NCBI GenBank assembly: GCA_040954595.2
Contig: CM082578.2
Coordinates: 2,418,001 to 2,482,000 of the forward strand
Direction: 5' to 3'
DNA: 64,000 nucleotides
From: Balanoglossus misakiensis
Taxonomy: Eukaryota > Hemichordata
This document shows positions 1-11,604 of the stretch, in pieces. Each line of letters begins with the position of its first letter. Position 1 is the stretch's first letter. Position numbers and translations under genes: made by a program. The notes below the pieces were generated by a model. That model ran no database searches and was not told the DNA's origin. It saw only the letters and a program-made list of their open reading frames with translations.

Positions 1-1014
1 AAAAATACATAAAATCAAATTAACTTGTCAACTTGCAAAACTTGAATTGAACAATCAGCAGATTGTGAAAATTGACAATCTTTGCTTGTTTAGAAAATTT
101 TGGTACTAATAGTGATGTTATTACCACTTTATTTCAGTGATGTCATACTGATAGGCTTTATGCGACATAATAAACCATGGAAGACATCATATTTTCAAAG
201 AAGATCTCGTGTTAAGTCCCTATTAGACTTCCTGGCCAGAGCTGGATTGTTTCTTAGAAACAAAAACTTTATCCCTTGCAAGTGGACAAGCAGAAAAATG
301 GAAATATAAGACACAAAGAGTTATTGAATAAAAATTTACATACATATTTAAAAAAAAAACTTGTGTTTATTTGTGTATGATATGGTGTGTGCTGGTTACA
401 GGATATATTTTTCAACAATCTTAGGACAGGATTGCCATATTGAAAGTGTTGACCCGCACTGGCCCGCAACCCGCACCGGCCCGCAACCCGCATGACCCGC
501 ACAATAGTTACACTCAAAATGGTCGGCTCGGTCGTGCGACTGTGGGCTCAGTTCGTTTGATCACGGTTTGCGAAAGTTCGTTCTACAGGACTTGCATGAA
601 AATTACTGTACTGTCGATAGCAAATTGTGAATTTATTTATCTAATGTGTGCGTGTTATTAGTGTATGAAAGCCTCCAGAGCTGCCAATACGTTTTGCATT
701 ATCTTCATGACTTGTATATTTTCCATTTAAATTGGTCCATAAAGCTTACTGATATAGATGAACACCTTAAAGATGCCCGATTGTGGCTTTATGTAGTGAT
801 TTGAAAACGCGCGCTTTGTATTTATTTTTTTAAACGGTGCCGCACCAATTTAATCAACATCCATACAAACAGTACGCAGCCATCACGGATGCAAATGCAT
901 GTAATATGGCTATATAGTGACGATTTTAGAATATAAGGGTTATACTGGTACATGTAGTTGAAATATTTTACTTTAGAAAAAATATATGTGAAATTGGGCA
1001 GCTATAGCTTGATT
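1..1014. other. Intergenic, no gene seen
   Basis: I see no supported gene here. A short GC-rich patch at about 450-502 repeats CCCGCA-type words (gacccgcac, gcccgcaac), set in AT-rich sequence. Short open frames in this stretch have no recognisable composition or motif. Confidence 0.6.
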
Positions 1015-1855
1015 GGCAATAGGAGTATAGATGGCAGGATGGATCGAGGGCAATGGGAGTATAGATGGCAGGATGGATCGAGGGCAATGGGAGTATAGAT
1101 GGCAGGATGGATCGAGGGCAATGGGAGTATAGATGGCAGGATGGATCGAGGGCAATGGGAGTATAGATGGCAGGATGGATCGAGGGCAATAGGAGTATAG
1201 ATGGCAGGATGGATCGAGGGCAATGGGAGTATAGATGGCAGGATGGATCGAGGGCAATGGGAGTATAGATGGCAGGATGGATCGAGGGCAATGGGAGTAT
1301 AGATGGCAGGATGGATCGAGGGCAATGGGAGTATAGATGGCAGGATGGATCGAGGGCAATAGGAGTATAGATGGCAGGATGGATCGAGGGCAATGGGAGT
1401 ATAGATGGCAGGATGGATCGAGGGCAATGGGAGTATAGATGGCAGGATGGATCGAGGGCAATGGGAGTATAGATGGCAGGATGGATCGAGGGCAATGGGA
1501 GTATAGATGGCAGGATGGATCGAGGGCAATAGGAGTATAGATGGCAGGATGGATCGAGGGCAATGGGAGTATAGATGGCAGGATGGATCGAGGGCAATGG
1601 GAGTATAGATGGCAGGATGGATCGAGGGCAATGGGAGTATAGATGGCAGGATGGATCGAGGGCAATAGGAGTATAGATGGCAGGATGGATCGAGGGCAAT
1701 GGGAGTATAGATGGCAGGATGGATCGAGGGCAATAGGAGTATAGATGGCAGGATGGATCGAGGGCAATGGGAGTATAGATGGCAGGATGGATCGAGGGCA
1801 ATGGGAGTATAGATGGCAGGATGGATCGAGGGCAATGGGAGTATAGATGGCAGGC
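1015..1855. repeat. 34-bp minisatellite, about 24.7 units, with a 5-unit higher-order pattern
   Basis: A direct tandem array of a 34-bp unit containing GAGTATAGATGGCAGGATGG. Units are almost identical and differ mainly at one site, CAATAGGAG (A type) or CAATGGGAG (G type). Along the array the types run A GGGG A GGGG A GGGG A GGG A G A GGG, so the left part is a 170-bp (5 x 34) higher-order repeat and the right part is irregular. The unit has no stop in any minus-strand frame and 34 is not a multiple of 3, so the minus strand is open for about 300 codons (968-1882). That reading is a product of the repeat, not evidence for a protein. Confidence 0.95.
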
Positions 1856-1872
1856 AGTATAGTTGACAGAGG

Positions 1873-2166
1873 GCCCTGCCATCTATACTCTCATTGCCAT
1901 CTATACTGCATGGATCTCTTGAGTATTTACCCTACAATGTTTTTGTGATTGTAAAATTGGATTCAGATCAAAATTCTGGAGAAAATGTGTCTATTTGCTG
2001 ATGACCTGATGAAAAACGGTTGAAAAAGTAGTGATGTTGTGGTTATTCTTGACCTGAGCTACCGCGACCGTGAGTATAGATTGACAAGAACTACATATTT
2101 GCATATCAAAAGAAGAATATGCATATGCATGTATGCAAATGAGCAAGGAGTATAGATGGCAGAACA
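1873..2166. repeat. Inverted and solitary minisatellite units flanking the array
   Basis: Right after the 34-bp array, 1875-1907 carries two partial units in the opposite orientation (CCATCTATACT twice). A solitary forward fragment, GGAGTATAGATGGCAG, lies at about 2148-2164. The inverted pieces could pair with the array to form a hairpin. Nothing else in this stretch is recognisable. Confidence 0.75.
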
Positions 2167-2279
2167 CTCACAAAACGCTTTGTGCGTCGAACGCACCCCA
2201 GTATTTTACCATGGCTGGATTCAGCTCTAGTCCAATCAGAATCGCAGACGGTAGCATGATATAATATAATCTACTTTGC

Positions 2280-2505
2280 GTGTTCGGCCCAAGTGGAAGT
2301 TTCCCCGAAGGGGGGCAAAACACAGCTTGCTATATTTTACGTGAATAAATTACTGTGCTTATAGAAAATAACTTCAATGAGCTACTTGCCAAGATTTTTC
2401 AATGAACGAAGTTGTCAGAGCGAGAAATTGTCATTTTAAAAGTACAGAACTTTGTACAGTGTACGGCAGTTCGTATGGCCGCCATATTGGATTCTGAACT
2501 CCCTA
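2280..2505 (+). mobile_element. Right end of a transposon related to element B
   Basis: The segment ends in CTGAACTCCCTA at 2494-2505, the same 12-bp terminus that closes element B at 40,165. The bases before it (GCCGCCATATTGGATT at about 2480) and a diverged subterminal part (gagcgagaaa, then acagtgtac) also resemble the right end of B. No left terminus TAGGGAGTTCAG is visible upstream, so this is a truncated or decayed copy. The inner border given is approximate. Confidence 0.65.
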
Positions 2506-3349
2506 TTTTGAGAATAGTAAACATACAGAACTGTGTGAGGTTAACATAAGGTACATGCATACCTATTTTCAAAGTCAATATGACCAGTGGTTGTTGAGTT
2601 TCTAAATTTTAACCAATTTCACGTTTTCTCAGCTAATTTGCATATTTTTGGCAATGAAAACTTCATTTGAACAAACTCCCATCTACAGCCCTTAATGCAT
2701 CTGCACACCAAATATGAAGGTTATACGCGCCGCCACAGACAAAGAGAAACAGACTAGCAACGCTATTGTCAAAAGGTGTGAAGTACATCTCCTAATCCCC
2801 CTGTGCCTGTCTTGGCTAGCCTTCAAGGTGCAGCTTGTCTCCGAAGATTTCCGAACGTACCCACTTCGGCAATGTCCGGAATTTTCCCGATAATAAAACG
2901 AAAGTGTTTTCGTGAAAGTTCGTGTTGTTGTTGTCAGTCAGCTGTAGACGGAAGGCGAGTGGACAGTGAAAATTGGAGGAAGTTTGAGCATCGTGTTCTG
3001 TAAACCTGCATGGGTTGTAAGTGTAAATTTAACTTCTAATGTGTAAAATTTGGTTGTCGTCAAGTAGTGTTTCAGTCGAGTCCTGAATGCAAAGCTGTGT
3101 CAGGCAAGGTACTGCAGCTGTCAATAATGACGCAACCGCAAAGTATTCTGGGAAATCTCCGCGGTGTCTAACACATTTGAAGCCTATTGTTTGCCGTTGT
3201 TTGCCGAGGTGGACAAGACATCAAAGTGACATGCCGCGTTGCTAGTCTGTTTTTTCACTTTGTCTGTGGCGCTGCGGTTTTCAAGTTTTTGATGTGGGCG
3301 GACGTACCTGACATACATCCATCCATCTATACAGACGCAACCGATCCCA
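2506..3349. other. Intergenic, no gene seen
   Basis: I see no supported gene in this stretch. A small open frame at 2803-3003 has no recognisable feature. ACATCCATCCATC near 3315-3328 is a minor simple-sequence patch just before the next MITE. Confidence 0.5.
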
Positions 3350-3352
3350 TAA

Positions 3353-4307
3353 GGGACCGTTCAGTTTTTACGGCCGGGGGGGGGGGGGGGGCGGCAAAAT
3401 CCAGGGGGGGGGTCACTTGAATTTTGAAGTCCTAAAGGGGGGGGTCATCTGGGTTTTTTAAACGTTTAGGGGGGGGGGGGTCACATACTTTTGCCACCAA
3501 ACTTTTGCTTTTGAGTCCACAAAATTGCAGTTTCGCGCTCTTCATTTTGCAAAATTTTCTAATGTGGGAGGGGATGACGCCAAAATCTTCTAACTTTGAG
3601 TGGAGTGGCAAAAGTAATATTGGTCCTCCCAAACATTGAGATAATTTGCTTTTGAGTTCATTAATATGCAACTTTGCGCTATTATTTTACAAAATTTTCT
3701 TATGTGAGAGGGGGACACCTCCTCCCACACCCACCCCCTTCATGCATTTATTCGCTGGTTTGTCTAGTGTACCGGGGCAGACTTCTTGCCACCCCACCCC
3801 GATGCTTACTTTGAGTGGAGTGGCAAAATTAAAATTTGTCCTCCCTAACATTGAGTTAATTTGCTTTTTAGTTCATTAAAATGCAACTTTGAGCACCGTA
3901 TTTTACAAAATTTTCGTATGTGGGAGGGGGACACCTCCTCCCACGCCCACCCCCGCCACTTTTCTTGTTTTACCAATTCTAGCAACTATTGTATTGACTT
4001 GTCATTTTAATGTGTTCATAGATTTCTTTATTGCAACGATATACTATTATATACTTCAATTACTTTAAGAAATTTATAATTGAGGTGTGAGGAGCCTCAT
4101 TCCCTTTATTGCATACAGTCTACATAGAATCAGGACGGCGAATGTTTTCGGCGGGGGGGGGGGGGGGGGGTCATCATATTTTTGGGTCTGTCAAAGGGGG
4201 GGTCATCATTTTTTGGTCCTGGACGAAGGGGGGGTCGGCCTGATTTTGAAAACCGATGACACAAACTTGCCAGCCCCCCCCCCCTGCCGTAAAAACTGAA
4301 CGGTCCC
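3353..4307. mobile_element. Harbinger-like MITE with poly-G subterminal tracts
   Basis: A 955-bp element with 22-bp TIRs beginning GGGACCGTTCAGTTTTTACG, bounded by the 3-bp direct repeat TAA (3350-3352 and 4308-4310). A three-base TWA-type duplication and a GGG...GTTC start fit the PIF/Harbinger superfamily. Just inside each TIR is a G-run (G-rich on the left, its C-rich mirror on the right), with several more G-runs inside. There is no transposase frame, so the element is non-autonomous. Its interior shares segments (acaaaattttct, gggggacacc) with the MITE at 4,982-5,764 and the inverted fragment at 63.4-63.75 kb. Confidence 0.85.
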
Positions 4308-4310
4308 TAA

Positions 4311-4978
4311 GGTCCCACTAAATCTATATCTATACCAAAATGGGACCAAATAAAAAACACGATTTTAAGAGGGTTTTGAGAAACTTGCACTATGTTGCCA
4401 GCCACCACAGCCCGTGCACATCAATCATCTCAGAGAGTCATAATGTGCTGATCGGACCTTTGACTCTATAATTGCTCGGACATTGACTTCAAATGTTGGG
4501 GTTTATTTGCAATGAAACAAGGTTGAATTCTCGTTTTTCACTTGGTTGAGTGACAAACTTAGACATAGAATGCCATGGTGCTATTCTCTGGCATTGTTGA
4601 TGGAGAAAGAATAGGTGACCAGTTCTGCGAAGCAGCTGACCAGATGTCTTGATGGCCCTGCTTAGCGAGAACTCAGAATTTTATATCTGCTGGCCAAGAA
4701 TTATAGTCCGAATTGCATTGTTTGGTCAATTACCTCTGTATGCCTGATTCTTGATGTTGGTAAAAACCATAAACAACCTTGTTTATTTGGGTAGATTTTA
4801 TGGGACCTTAACATAGTCCTTTGTGGTAGACTTGCATTATACAAATAAGGACTAGAGAGAGGGTCACATTTAAGCACTTTGGGTACAGTTTGATATGACC
4901 AATCTGAGGTTGCATTCTTGCATCTTAAAGTTAACATACCCCTTTGTGCGAGAGTTACGTCATTATACAAATTTGGAC
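4311..4978. other. Intergenic, no gene seen
   Basis: Spacer between two related MITEs. No coding, RNA or repeat feature could be supported. Confidence 0.5.
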
Positions 4979-4981
4979 TAA

Positions 4982-5764
4982 GGCTGCATTCACAAACACC
5001 TCTGGAGGGGGGGGCAGGAGAATTGAGGGGGGGGGGATTTGAAAAAAATTGAGGGTATGTAAGGGGGGATTTGAAATAATTTAGGGACTGAAAGGGGGGG
5101 ACTTGAAAACTTTGACGACTAAATATTTATTTTGAGTCCACAAAAATGCAGTTTCGCGCCCTTTATTTTACAAAATTTTCTAATTTGCACCCACCCCCTC
5201 CATCCATCAACACCTTTCAAACATTGACTGGTTTATCTAGTGTCCCAGGTCAAGGGACTTGCCCCAACCCCATGATAACTTTGAGCGCCGACGGTTAAAT
5301 TTGTCCTCCCCAACATACCGGTAGTTGAGTTAATTTGCTTTTGCCGGGTTCATTAAAATGCAGCTTTGAGCTCTGTATTTTATAAAATTTTCTTACGTGG
5401 GAGGGGGACACCCCCTCCCAAACCCACCCCCTTCAATTCTCGGTTTACAATGTCTCCCAACACAGAATACAAAACACTTAAAAAATAAAAACAATATTCA
5501 GTTTTAATACCCACTGATGAGGGGAAACATCAGTTTCAAATTCTTTTCATGGGAGCGCTGTTTTTCTTTTTTACAAGATAGATAGTTGATGTGTTTTGCT
5601 CTGTGAAAGAAAGTGGGGGGGGGATTTCAAAATTTTGGCAGTTCGGAAGGGGGGGATTTGAAAATATTCGGGTTGTGTACGGGGGGCATGTGAAAATTAG
5701 CGGTAAAAAAAATTGAATTCTCCCGCCCCCCCCCCCCCCTCCAGAGGTGTTTGTGAATGCAGCC
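4982..5764. mobile_element. Second Harbinger-like MITE with poly-G tracts
   Basis: A 783-bp element with TIRs beginning GGCTGCATTCACAAACACCT and running on into CTGGAGGGGGG, flanked by TAA at 4979-4981 and 5765-5767. Its interior is related to the MITE at 3,353-4,307 (cgcgccc, ttacaaaattttct, gtcctcccc...acat), but the termini differ. It therefore belongs to a sister family or is a recombinant. It has no transposase frame. Several G-runs of 8-13 bases lie inside the TIRs. Confidence 0.85.
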
Positions 5765-5767
5765 TAA

Positions 5768-6294
5768 TATAGAAGGAGGGTAACACTTATTAAATTTTCT
5801 GCTGCTGGGAGAGATCTGCATTTAACATGACTGATTGACCCCAATTTCTCGTGCCTCCGCCCTCAGAATAAATGAAAGCTTTGTTACAGCATGGAGGTAC
5901 TTTCTAGTACCTTCTAGTACTTTCTAGTACCTCCACTGTTACAGCAACCAATTCTCCCAACCTTAAATAGGTTTTAAGCTACCTAAGTGAGTGATGAAAA
6001 TCTCATAAGGTCAACACAATTTCAAGATGGCCGATTTTTGCCATGTTTAAAAAATGGGAGTTCATGAGCCCAAGTGATGATGGGTCATTCTGAAACTTTT
6101 TAACAGAAAAAATAACAAAATGTGAAAAAAGTTAAAATGAGTTGCTAACTACAAAAACAGACATGTTTGACCAAAAGAAGTCATGAAATACAGTAAACAT
6201 ATCATTTCTTCTATCTCTTACTACAGTGGGTTGTCGACTTTTCGCCCAGAATGCAATGTGATTTGACCCCTTGGCGCAAAGTGAAAACCTATTT
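5768..6294. other. Intergenic; small imperfect hairpin
   Basis: No gene seen. At about 5893-5934 the words TTCTAGTACCT and TTCTAGTACTT repeat and can form a short hairpin between GGAGGTACT and AGTACCTCC. Confidence 0.5.
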
Positions 6295-6298
6295 TTAA

Positions 6299-7020
6299 GG
6301 TGACATCGCATGAAACCATCGAGACTTTTTCAGAGGCCTATTTCTCATTAAAGACAACGTTAAAACCCCCATAAACCATATACATTCTGGAAGCTGAGTT
6401 TTTTGAACTTTTGTTTGAGTTGCATATATTATTGATCCCCGGAAATTGTGGCGTTTTGGGGTTAAAAAACACGTTTTTTGATATTATGTCATTCAGTTTA
6501 AATTAGGTAAAAAAGTTGACCATGCATCATGCATCTTAATATGTCATTCGAAACTAGAGTACACATGCAAAAAAACGATAATTTTGTTTTGCGTTATCTG
6601 CTTCCATTGAGTAGTAACAGCGTTTGAAAGTTAGATTAAAAAAAAAATTTGATCAAATTCACGGTGAGTTGTATTGAACCAGAGTTTATTCCCGCCAGGG
6701 ACACATTATCGACTAACAAAAAATCCGTTTTGTTAGGTGGGTCATACACAATCCCCTGTTAAAATTTGAGCAAATTCGGCCAACTCAGAGCGAAGCTAAA
6801 TTCTTCTGAAGGTGTCAAGAGCAGCGAAAACGCAAACTGAGAAAAACGGCCATTTGCATTGTTGACACCTATTTGTTAAGCTGTGGACTCGTTCAGAAAA
6901 GTGCTATTTTTGGGTGATTATGCACCATTTCTGCCCAGGATGTGGATCAGTATTAGACCTACCGATTTATGTAAAAAAGTAAATTTTGGCAAAAATCACA
7001 ACTTTTCATGCAATGCCACC
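6299..7020 (+). mobile_element. TTAA-flanked MITE, copy 1
   Basis: A 722-bp element bounded by TTAA (6295-6298 and 7021-7024), with imperfect TIRs GGTGACATCGCATGAAA and, read inward from the right end, GGTGGCATTGCATGAAA. A TTAA target is shared by piggyBac and Kolobok elements; without a transposase I cannot choose between them. It matches the element at 19,540-20,264 along its whole length in the opposite orientation. No long open frame. Confidence 0.85.
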
Positions 7021-7024
7021 TTAA

Positions 7025-7381
7025 GGCAGCCAGAATTCATATTACCCCTCCAGTCAGTGCAGATATAAGACCACACATTTAAAAAAAATATTTTTTTATT
7101 TTTTTAATAATTAGTGTACACATCTGAATTGAACTAAATAAATAAAATAAATAAATATATACACTGAGTAAATAAACTAAGTAAATAAATGTATGCTAAC
7201 TAAACCTATGCTACCTAAAGTAATTAGATAAACCTAATTAACTAAATACTAAACTTATACTAATTAACTAAGAACTAACTAACTAACTAATTAACTAACT
7301 CACTAACTAACTAACTAAACTATTCAAAAGTTTGGAAAAATACATGTGTACACTCACTCACTCACTCACTCACTTAGACAG

Positions 7382-7415
<34 letters not shown>

Positions 7416-7465
7416 AGACAAACAGGTGTATCAAAATGGGTATTACTGAGGAGGGGGGGGCAGTT
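7025..7465. repeat. Low-complexity stretch: AAAT, AACT, CACT and GACA simple repeats
   Basis: A run of degenerate (AAAT)n and (AACT)n at about 7132-7320, then (CACT)n at 7352-7374 and (GACA/GACG)n at 7378-7421. A G-run follows at 7454-7461. Open frames over this stretch are artefacts of simple sequence. Confidence 0.85.
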
Positions 7466-8935
7466 TGTGCCAAGACTGGTTGGGGCATTTCAAAGGACAT
7501 TGCAAAATCAAATTTACTTGAGGCAACCTGAGGAAATTGTTAAGACGGATTCTCATGTGCCATGGTTAGGGTGCTCCTTTTTTTATAATTATCATAAGTG
7601 GGTAAACATTTATCATCAGCGACTTCAAAATCTTGCGTCCACACATGTTATTTGAGTTTCAAATAAGGTCGGAGATCAACAGGCATTTGCATGATCCATT
7701 GCCGATTCATGGTAACTTTTCATTGGAGGTTGCACTTGAAAGACAAAATGCAAAGTAGTTTTTTTTTTGTTATGAAACAAAAGTTACATGAAAAACCTGC
7801 TTGATTTCCGATCCATACATTGTATAGCAGCATTCAAGTAAACAAGCTTTGCCAGTGTTCTGGTCATTTTTTTTTTTTTTTTTTTTTTTTTTCTTTTTTT
7901 TTTCGCTTTTTGAACTCTTACTCGTATCTTCTTGAGAAAACTCACAGCTTGGGTTTTAAACAGAGGTGTTGCGGAATAAACTACAACTACAAACACTAAG
8001 TAAATGTCTGAAAAATAAACTAAATAAAGTATTCAAACAAGATAAATGATTACAATCAAAGATAAAAAATTCGATTTCAAACAATTTGCAGATTTGCCAT
8101 TCAGGCAAATACAGCCAAAGCAAGAGATGTCAAGCAAAGTGAGCAACTCTTACAGCAAGTTGGAAAGTACAAATGCCGACAGATTGTTTAACCTTATGAT
8201 TGAATGTTGATGCCATAGCGCATTGGATGGTATTGTGAAAATGTGTCATCTACATTGTGTTTCAATATAGCTCCCAGCAGTATTCACTTCGTGTGAACTT
8301 CTCCACGCCTTCAACCAATTTGTCAGTCTTGTTGGTCATTTGTGAGGTGCTATGATTAACCCCTGCAACTGTCAATCCAGCAGAGGCAATGTCATTAACA
8401 ATGAATTGCACATGCATAACTGACTTAGAGGGCCCAGAGGGAAAACCAGTTTCATTCAAAAACGAAGAATAGCCGGTGCCTTGGGGGTCTAAACCATGGG
8501 ATTTGCAACAATAACACTGTTGTCCCCTGATATCAATGCATCCGTAGAAGAATTTGAAAAGCTTGGTGATAAAACTGCAGCAAATATGTCACATGCAAAT
8601 GAGAGTAGTACCTGTAATGATAGGAAGCCTTTGATGGTCTGATAAAATAAACTAGCAGAAAAGCTGGGAAAATATTGTCACTGTGATGCATCGTTGGAGA
8701 TCATACATTTTATGAAATTTTTTCTATGGATATTAAAATAGTGGTACTTAAAGAGTGCGACAACCTATGAATAAGGATTAATTCTCACTACTTCAGCCTT
8801 GAAACAGAAATGCACCAAATGTTTGATAATAACCATAATAACAGTTCTTACAAAAAATGTGCTACATCTTTGGTCATGGCTATATGTTCCTTTTTGCAAA
8901 AGAAGTTTGACACATCAAAGTCCAGCCAGCTTTTG
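7466..8935. other. Intergenic; poly-T tract and weak repeat similarity
   Basis: No gene could be supported. A nearly pure T run lies at 7867-7903. The words around 8268-8310 (CTCCCAGCAGTATTCACTTC) resemble, in inverted orientation, those at about 21,018-21,058 (TTCACACAAAGTGGCGTCTG, then CTGGGAGCTGTAT). Both sites probably belong to a decayed repeat family that I cannot delimit. Confidence 0.45.
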
Positions 8936-9093
8936 AAAGCATGGGAACATTGTGACCCGCAGCAGGTTAGAAAGGGGGACAGATCACATTTTCGGGGGAC
9001 AAAATATCAGGACAGTGTTCTCCCTGGGAAAAATCATAGAGCCAGGGCTAATTTCCGTAAAATTTACATAATCATAGCTTCTTTTGGACAAAT
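8936..9093 (+). repeat. Left arm of a wide inverted repeat (partner 12,720-12,880)
   Basis: About 158 bp that reads as the reverse complement of 12,720-12,880 at high identity. Shared words include CATTGTGACCCGCAGCAGGT, TCGGGGGACAA and TTCTCCCTGGGAA. With 3.6 kb between the arms it could be the TIR of a 3.9-kb element or the remnant of an inverted duplication. No transposase frame lies between. Confidence 0.75.
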
Positions 9094-10062
9094 TTTACCA
9101 CAGCTGTTACTTATCAAGTATGCTGACATTGGCACATAGTACTTACTAAGAAAGAATATTGTCTTTTTTATACCCAGTGTAAAGTAGCCCTAGTGAAATA
9201 CTATTACTAGTGAAAGTATTTGAAATTGACCTGGGGTTACGAAGTCCGCTCCAATAAAACACCCTGATGTTCCGATGACTTGCTATGGCCCTCAAAAACT
9301 GTGATGTTGTCATATTTTTTACGCGCTAGCGACAACCAGTAGTAAGAGAGACTGATAAATCGATGCTGATATGATAGCCTGTTTATTGATGTCTTAAAAT
9401 GGGGTAGAAATTTTGAAGATGGCAGACATTTAGAGGCTTAAAAACGGCGAATATTCAACAGTGTCGAGCAGTTTTCAATTGGAAGTTGGGGGCCTTCGCG
9501 CTATATACCAATTTACTAGCATACGGATGGGACCTTTGACACAAGCCACATCTTGTGTCAGCTGCTCGATCACGCGAGCGGGCGGCTCAATTCAAGACAC
9601 TGCGTTGTTTATCATGATGATGGTTGTTGTTTCTTTTTTGTTTGTTTATTTATTTGATTGTTTGTTTCCCCGAACAGAACGCCTAATTCACATGTGTCCT
9701 GGATGAAACACTGCCTGCCCATGCCAAGTTCACAAGTTTTCAGTGCGGGTTGTCTTTACATCCTACTACATGTATCTGTTTTTTTTTAGAAATTGGACAT
9801 ATCCTAAGACAAGACACCTCAGATTTTGTGTTAATTATGATATACTGCCATTGGTGTATTTTTTTTGGGGGGGAGGGTGGGGAAGATCAACATTCAGGAT
9901 CAGATTAATTACTTTGATAATAATTTTTTTGCAATCATACCCCATCCTATTCTAAACAAAATCAAATAGTGCAAAGTAATTAAAAGTTTGCCTTATCAAG
10001 TAGGCATGAATCAGGGCAGGTGGTAATGAAATTTACCTGCCCTTCGTAATTATTACCGGCCC
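9094..10062. other. Intergenic; inner inverted-repeat arm at 9,885-9,908
   Basis: No gene seen. GATCAACATTCAGGAT at 9885-9900 begins a 24-bp stretch that matches, inverted and with one mismatch, 11,905-11,928. A G-rich run sits beside the left arm (9867-9882) and a C-run beside the right arm (11,929-11,940). A degenerate T/G tract precedes it at about 9859. Confidence 0.6.
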
Positions 10063-11604
10063 TGGGCCGCTGTTAATTTTATAAGCCTGTGCAGACGCGC
10101 AGACACATGACATGACCTCCAACAAAAGTGGCTTCATCTTTTGTCATGTTTAGCTGAGTTGTTACAATGCGCGCACACGCTCAGTGCGTTGCTTGTGTTA
10201 CTAGGCTATTGATGCGATTTATAGGACGCCTGTCTAAAGATAACTTGTGCACTAGTGAATGAAATGGCAGCGCACTGCTCTTGACAGCGTGCAGAGCTGC
10301 GTTGCTTCTAGGGTGATTCAAGGCGTGGAAGGTGTGAAATCACTCAGTTGTGTTCACTAAATTATCAAAAATTGAAAAGGAGTGGCAAGTTACAGTGAAA
10401 GCAAAGGTGGACGCAAAGCAAAAGTACAGGGGTGACAATCAGTCACATTATTGCTCACTCAGGAAGAATGCATCACAGTGACCCATGAAGATTATTCCGT
10501 TGCGACAATCCAACGTTTATTGCGTCAAATGTTGCAAGGCCGCACGCTAGCTGAAACACTGAAAGAGAGAGCAAATTTGGTAGGCAGTCATACAACATTG
10601 ACACTTTTGTTTAAGTGTAAAGACAATCTAACTTTTGCCAAATATTCAGAGGGTATCAACTTCAAGGACAGAAAACGTGGACATTCCTGCCTGCTATTTA
10701 GGTTAGTGGTTAGAGGTTAATGTTAGAGGTTAGATTGGGGTTAAAGGTTAGGGTGCAATTGGAATAGAAGGCTGCAATGTTCAAGTGTAACTGTCCTGAA
10801 AGCAGTCATCTGATTATCTGTAGTCCTGCAAGGTCCTAACCAGTAGACTGTGATAATTTGTGATTTCTAGACACAAGCAAGACATTCCTTCACTTGGTAA
10901 CAGTATTGAATTTTATCATACAAGTAGTTTGCGTCTGTCTATCACAACTATCCGCTTTGCTTTGTAAAATTTTAATAAAAAGGAGGAAGTTTCAGAAAAT
11001 AAGTTGGAAAAACAAACGGGTGGCTAAGAATCCAAAATAGGTGCTCTCTCTGTGTTTAAAACACTAATACTATCTAAAATCACAAATGATAGAAATAAAA
11101 CAATATACAGTGTTTCAGCTCGCATGCGGCTTGTGACATTTGATGCAATAAATATTGGATTGTCACAACAAAATAAATCTTCATGGGTCACTGTGACACA
11201 TTCTTCCTGAGTGAACAACAATATGACAGATTGTCACCTCCCATACTTTTGCTGTGCGTCCACCTTTGCTTTCACTGTAACTTGCTACTTCCTTTCAATT
11301 CTTGATGAATAGTGAACACAACTGAGTGATTTCATACCTTCCACGGCTTGAATCACCCTAGAAGCAGCGCAGCTCTGCACACTGTCAAGAGCAATGTGCT
11401 GCCATTTCATTCACTAGTGCACAAGTTATCTTTAGACAGGCGTCCTATAAATCGCATCAACAGCCTAGTAACACAAGCAACGCACTGAGCGTGTGCGCGC
11501 ATTGTAACAACTCAGCTAAACATGACAAAAAGTGAAGCAACTTTTGTTGGAGGTCATGCCATGTGTCTGCGTCTGCACAGGCTTATAAAATTAACAGCGG
11601 CCCA
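10063..11604. mobile_element. 1.54-kb foldback element with about 498-bp arms
   Basis: Arms 10,063-10,561 and 11,108-11,604 are imperfect inverted copies of each other. The ends are TGGGCCGCTGTTAATTTTAT and its complement. The loop (10,562-11,107) holds a degenerate run of GGTTAG/GGTTAA words. No target duplication could be recognised at the ends, and there is no transposase frame. A related, diverged terminal piece lies at about 50,505-50,700 (CAGACGCGCGGATACATGGC, then TATAGGACGCCTGTCTAAAG). Confidence 0.85.
10699..10753. repeat. Degenerate telomere-like GGTTAG words
   Basis: In the loop of the foldback, GGTTAG or a one-base variant occurs about eight times in 55 bp (TTAGGTTAGTGGTTAGAGG, then GGTTAATGTTAGAGGTTAG, then GGGGTTAAAGGTTAGGG). 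It resembles a decayed metazoan TTAGGG array but is short and imperfect. Confidence 0.5.

Noticed and set aside
1015-1855. Possible CRISPR array
   Set aside because: Units are contiguous with no unique spacers, in a eukaryotic context; it is a minisatellite.
968-1882. 304-codon minus-strand frame rich in HPAIYTPIALDPS blocks
   Set aside because: Produced by a 34-bp repeat that lacks stops; the same peptide appears in all three frames, so it is not evidence for a gene.
7784-7996. Lysine-rich minus-strand frame
   Set aside because: Derived from a long T run at 7,867-7,903; no other coding sign.
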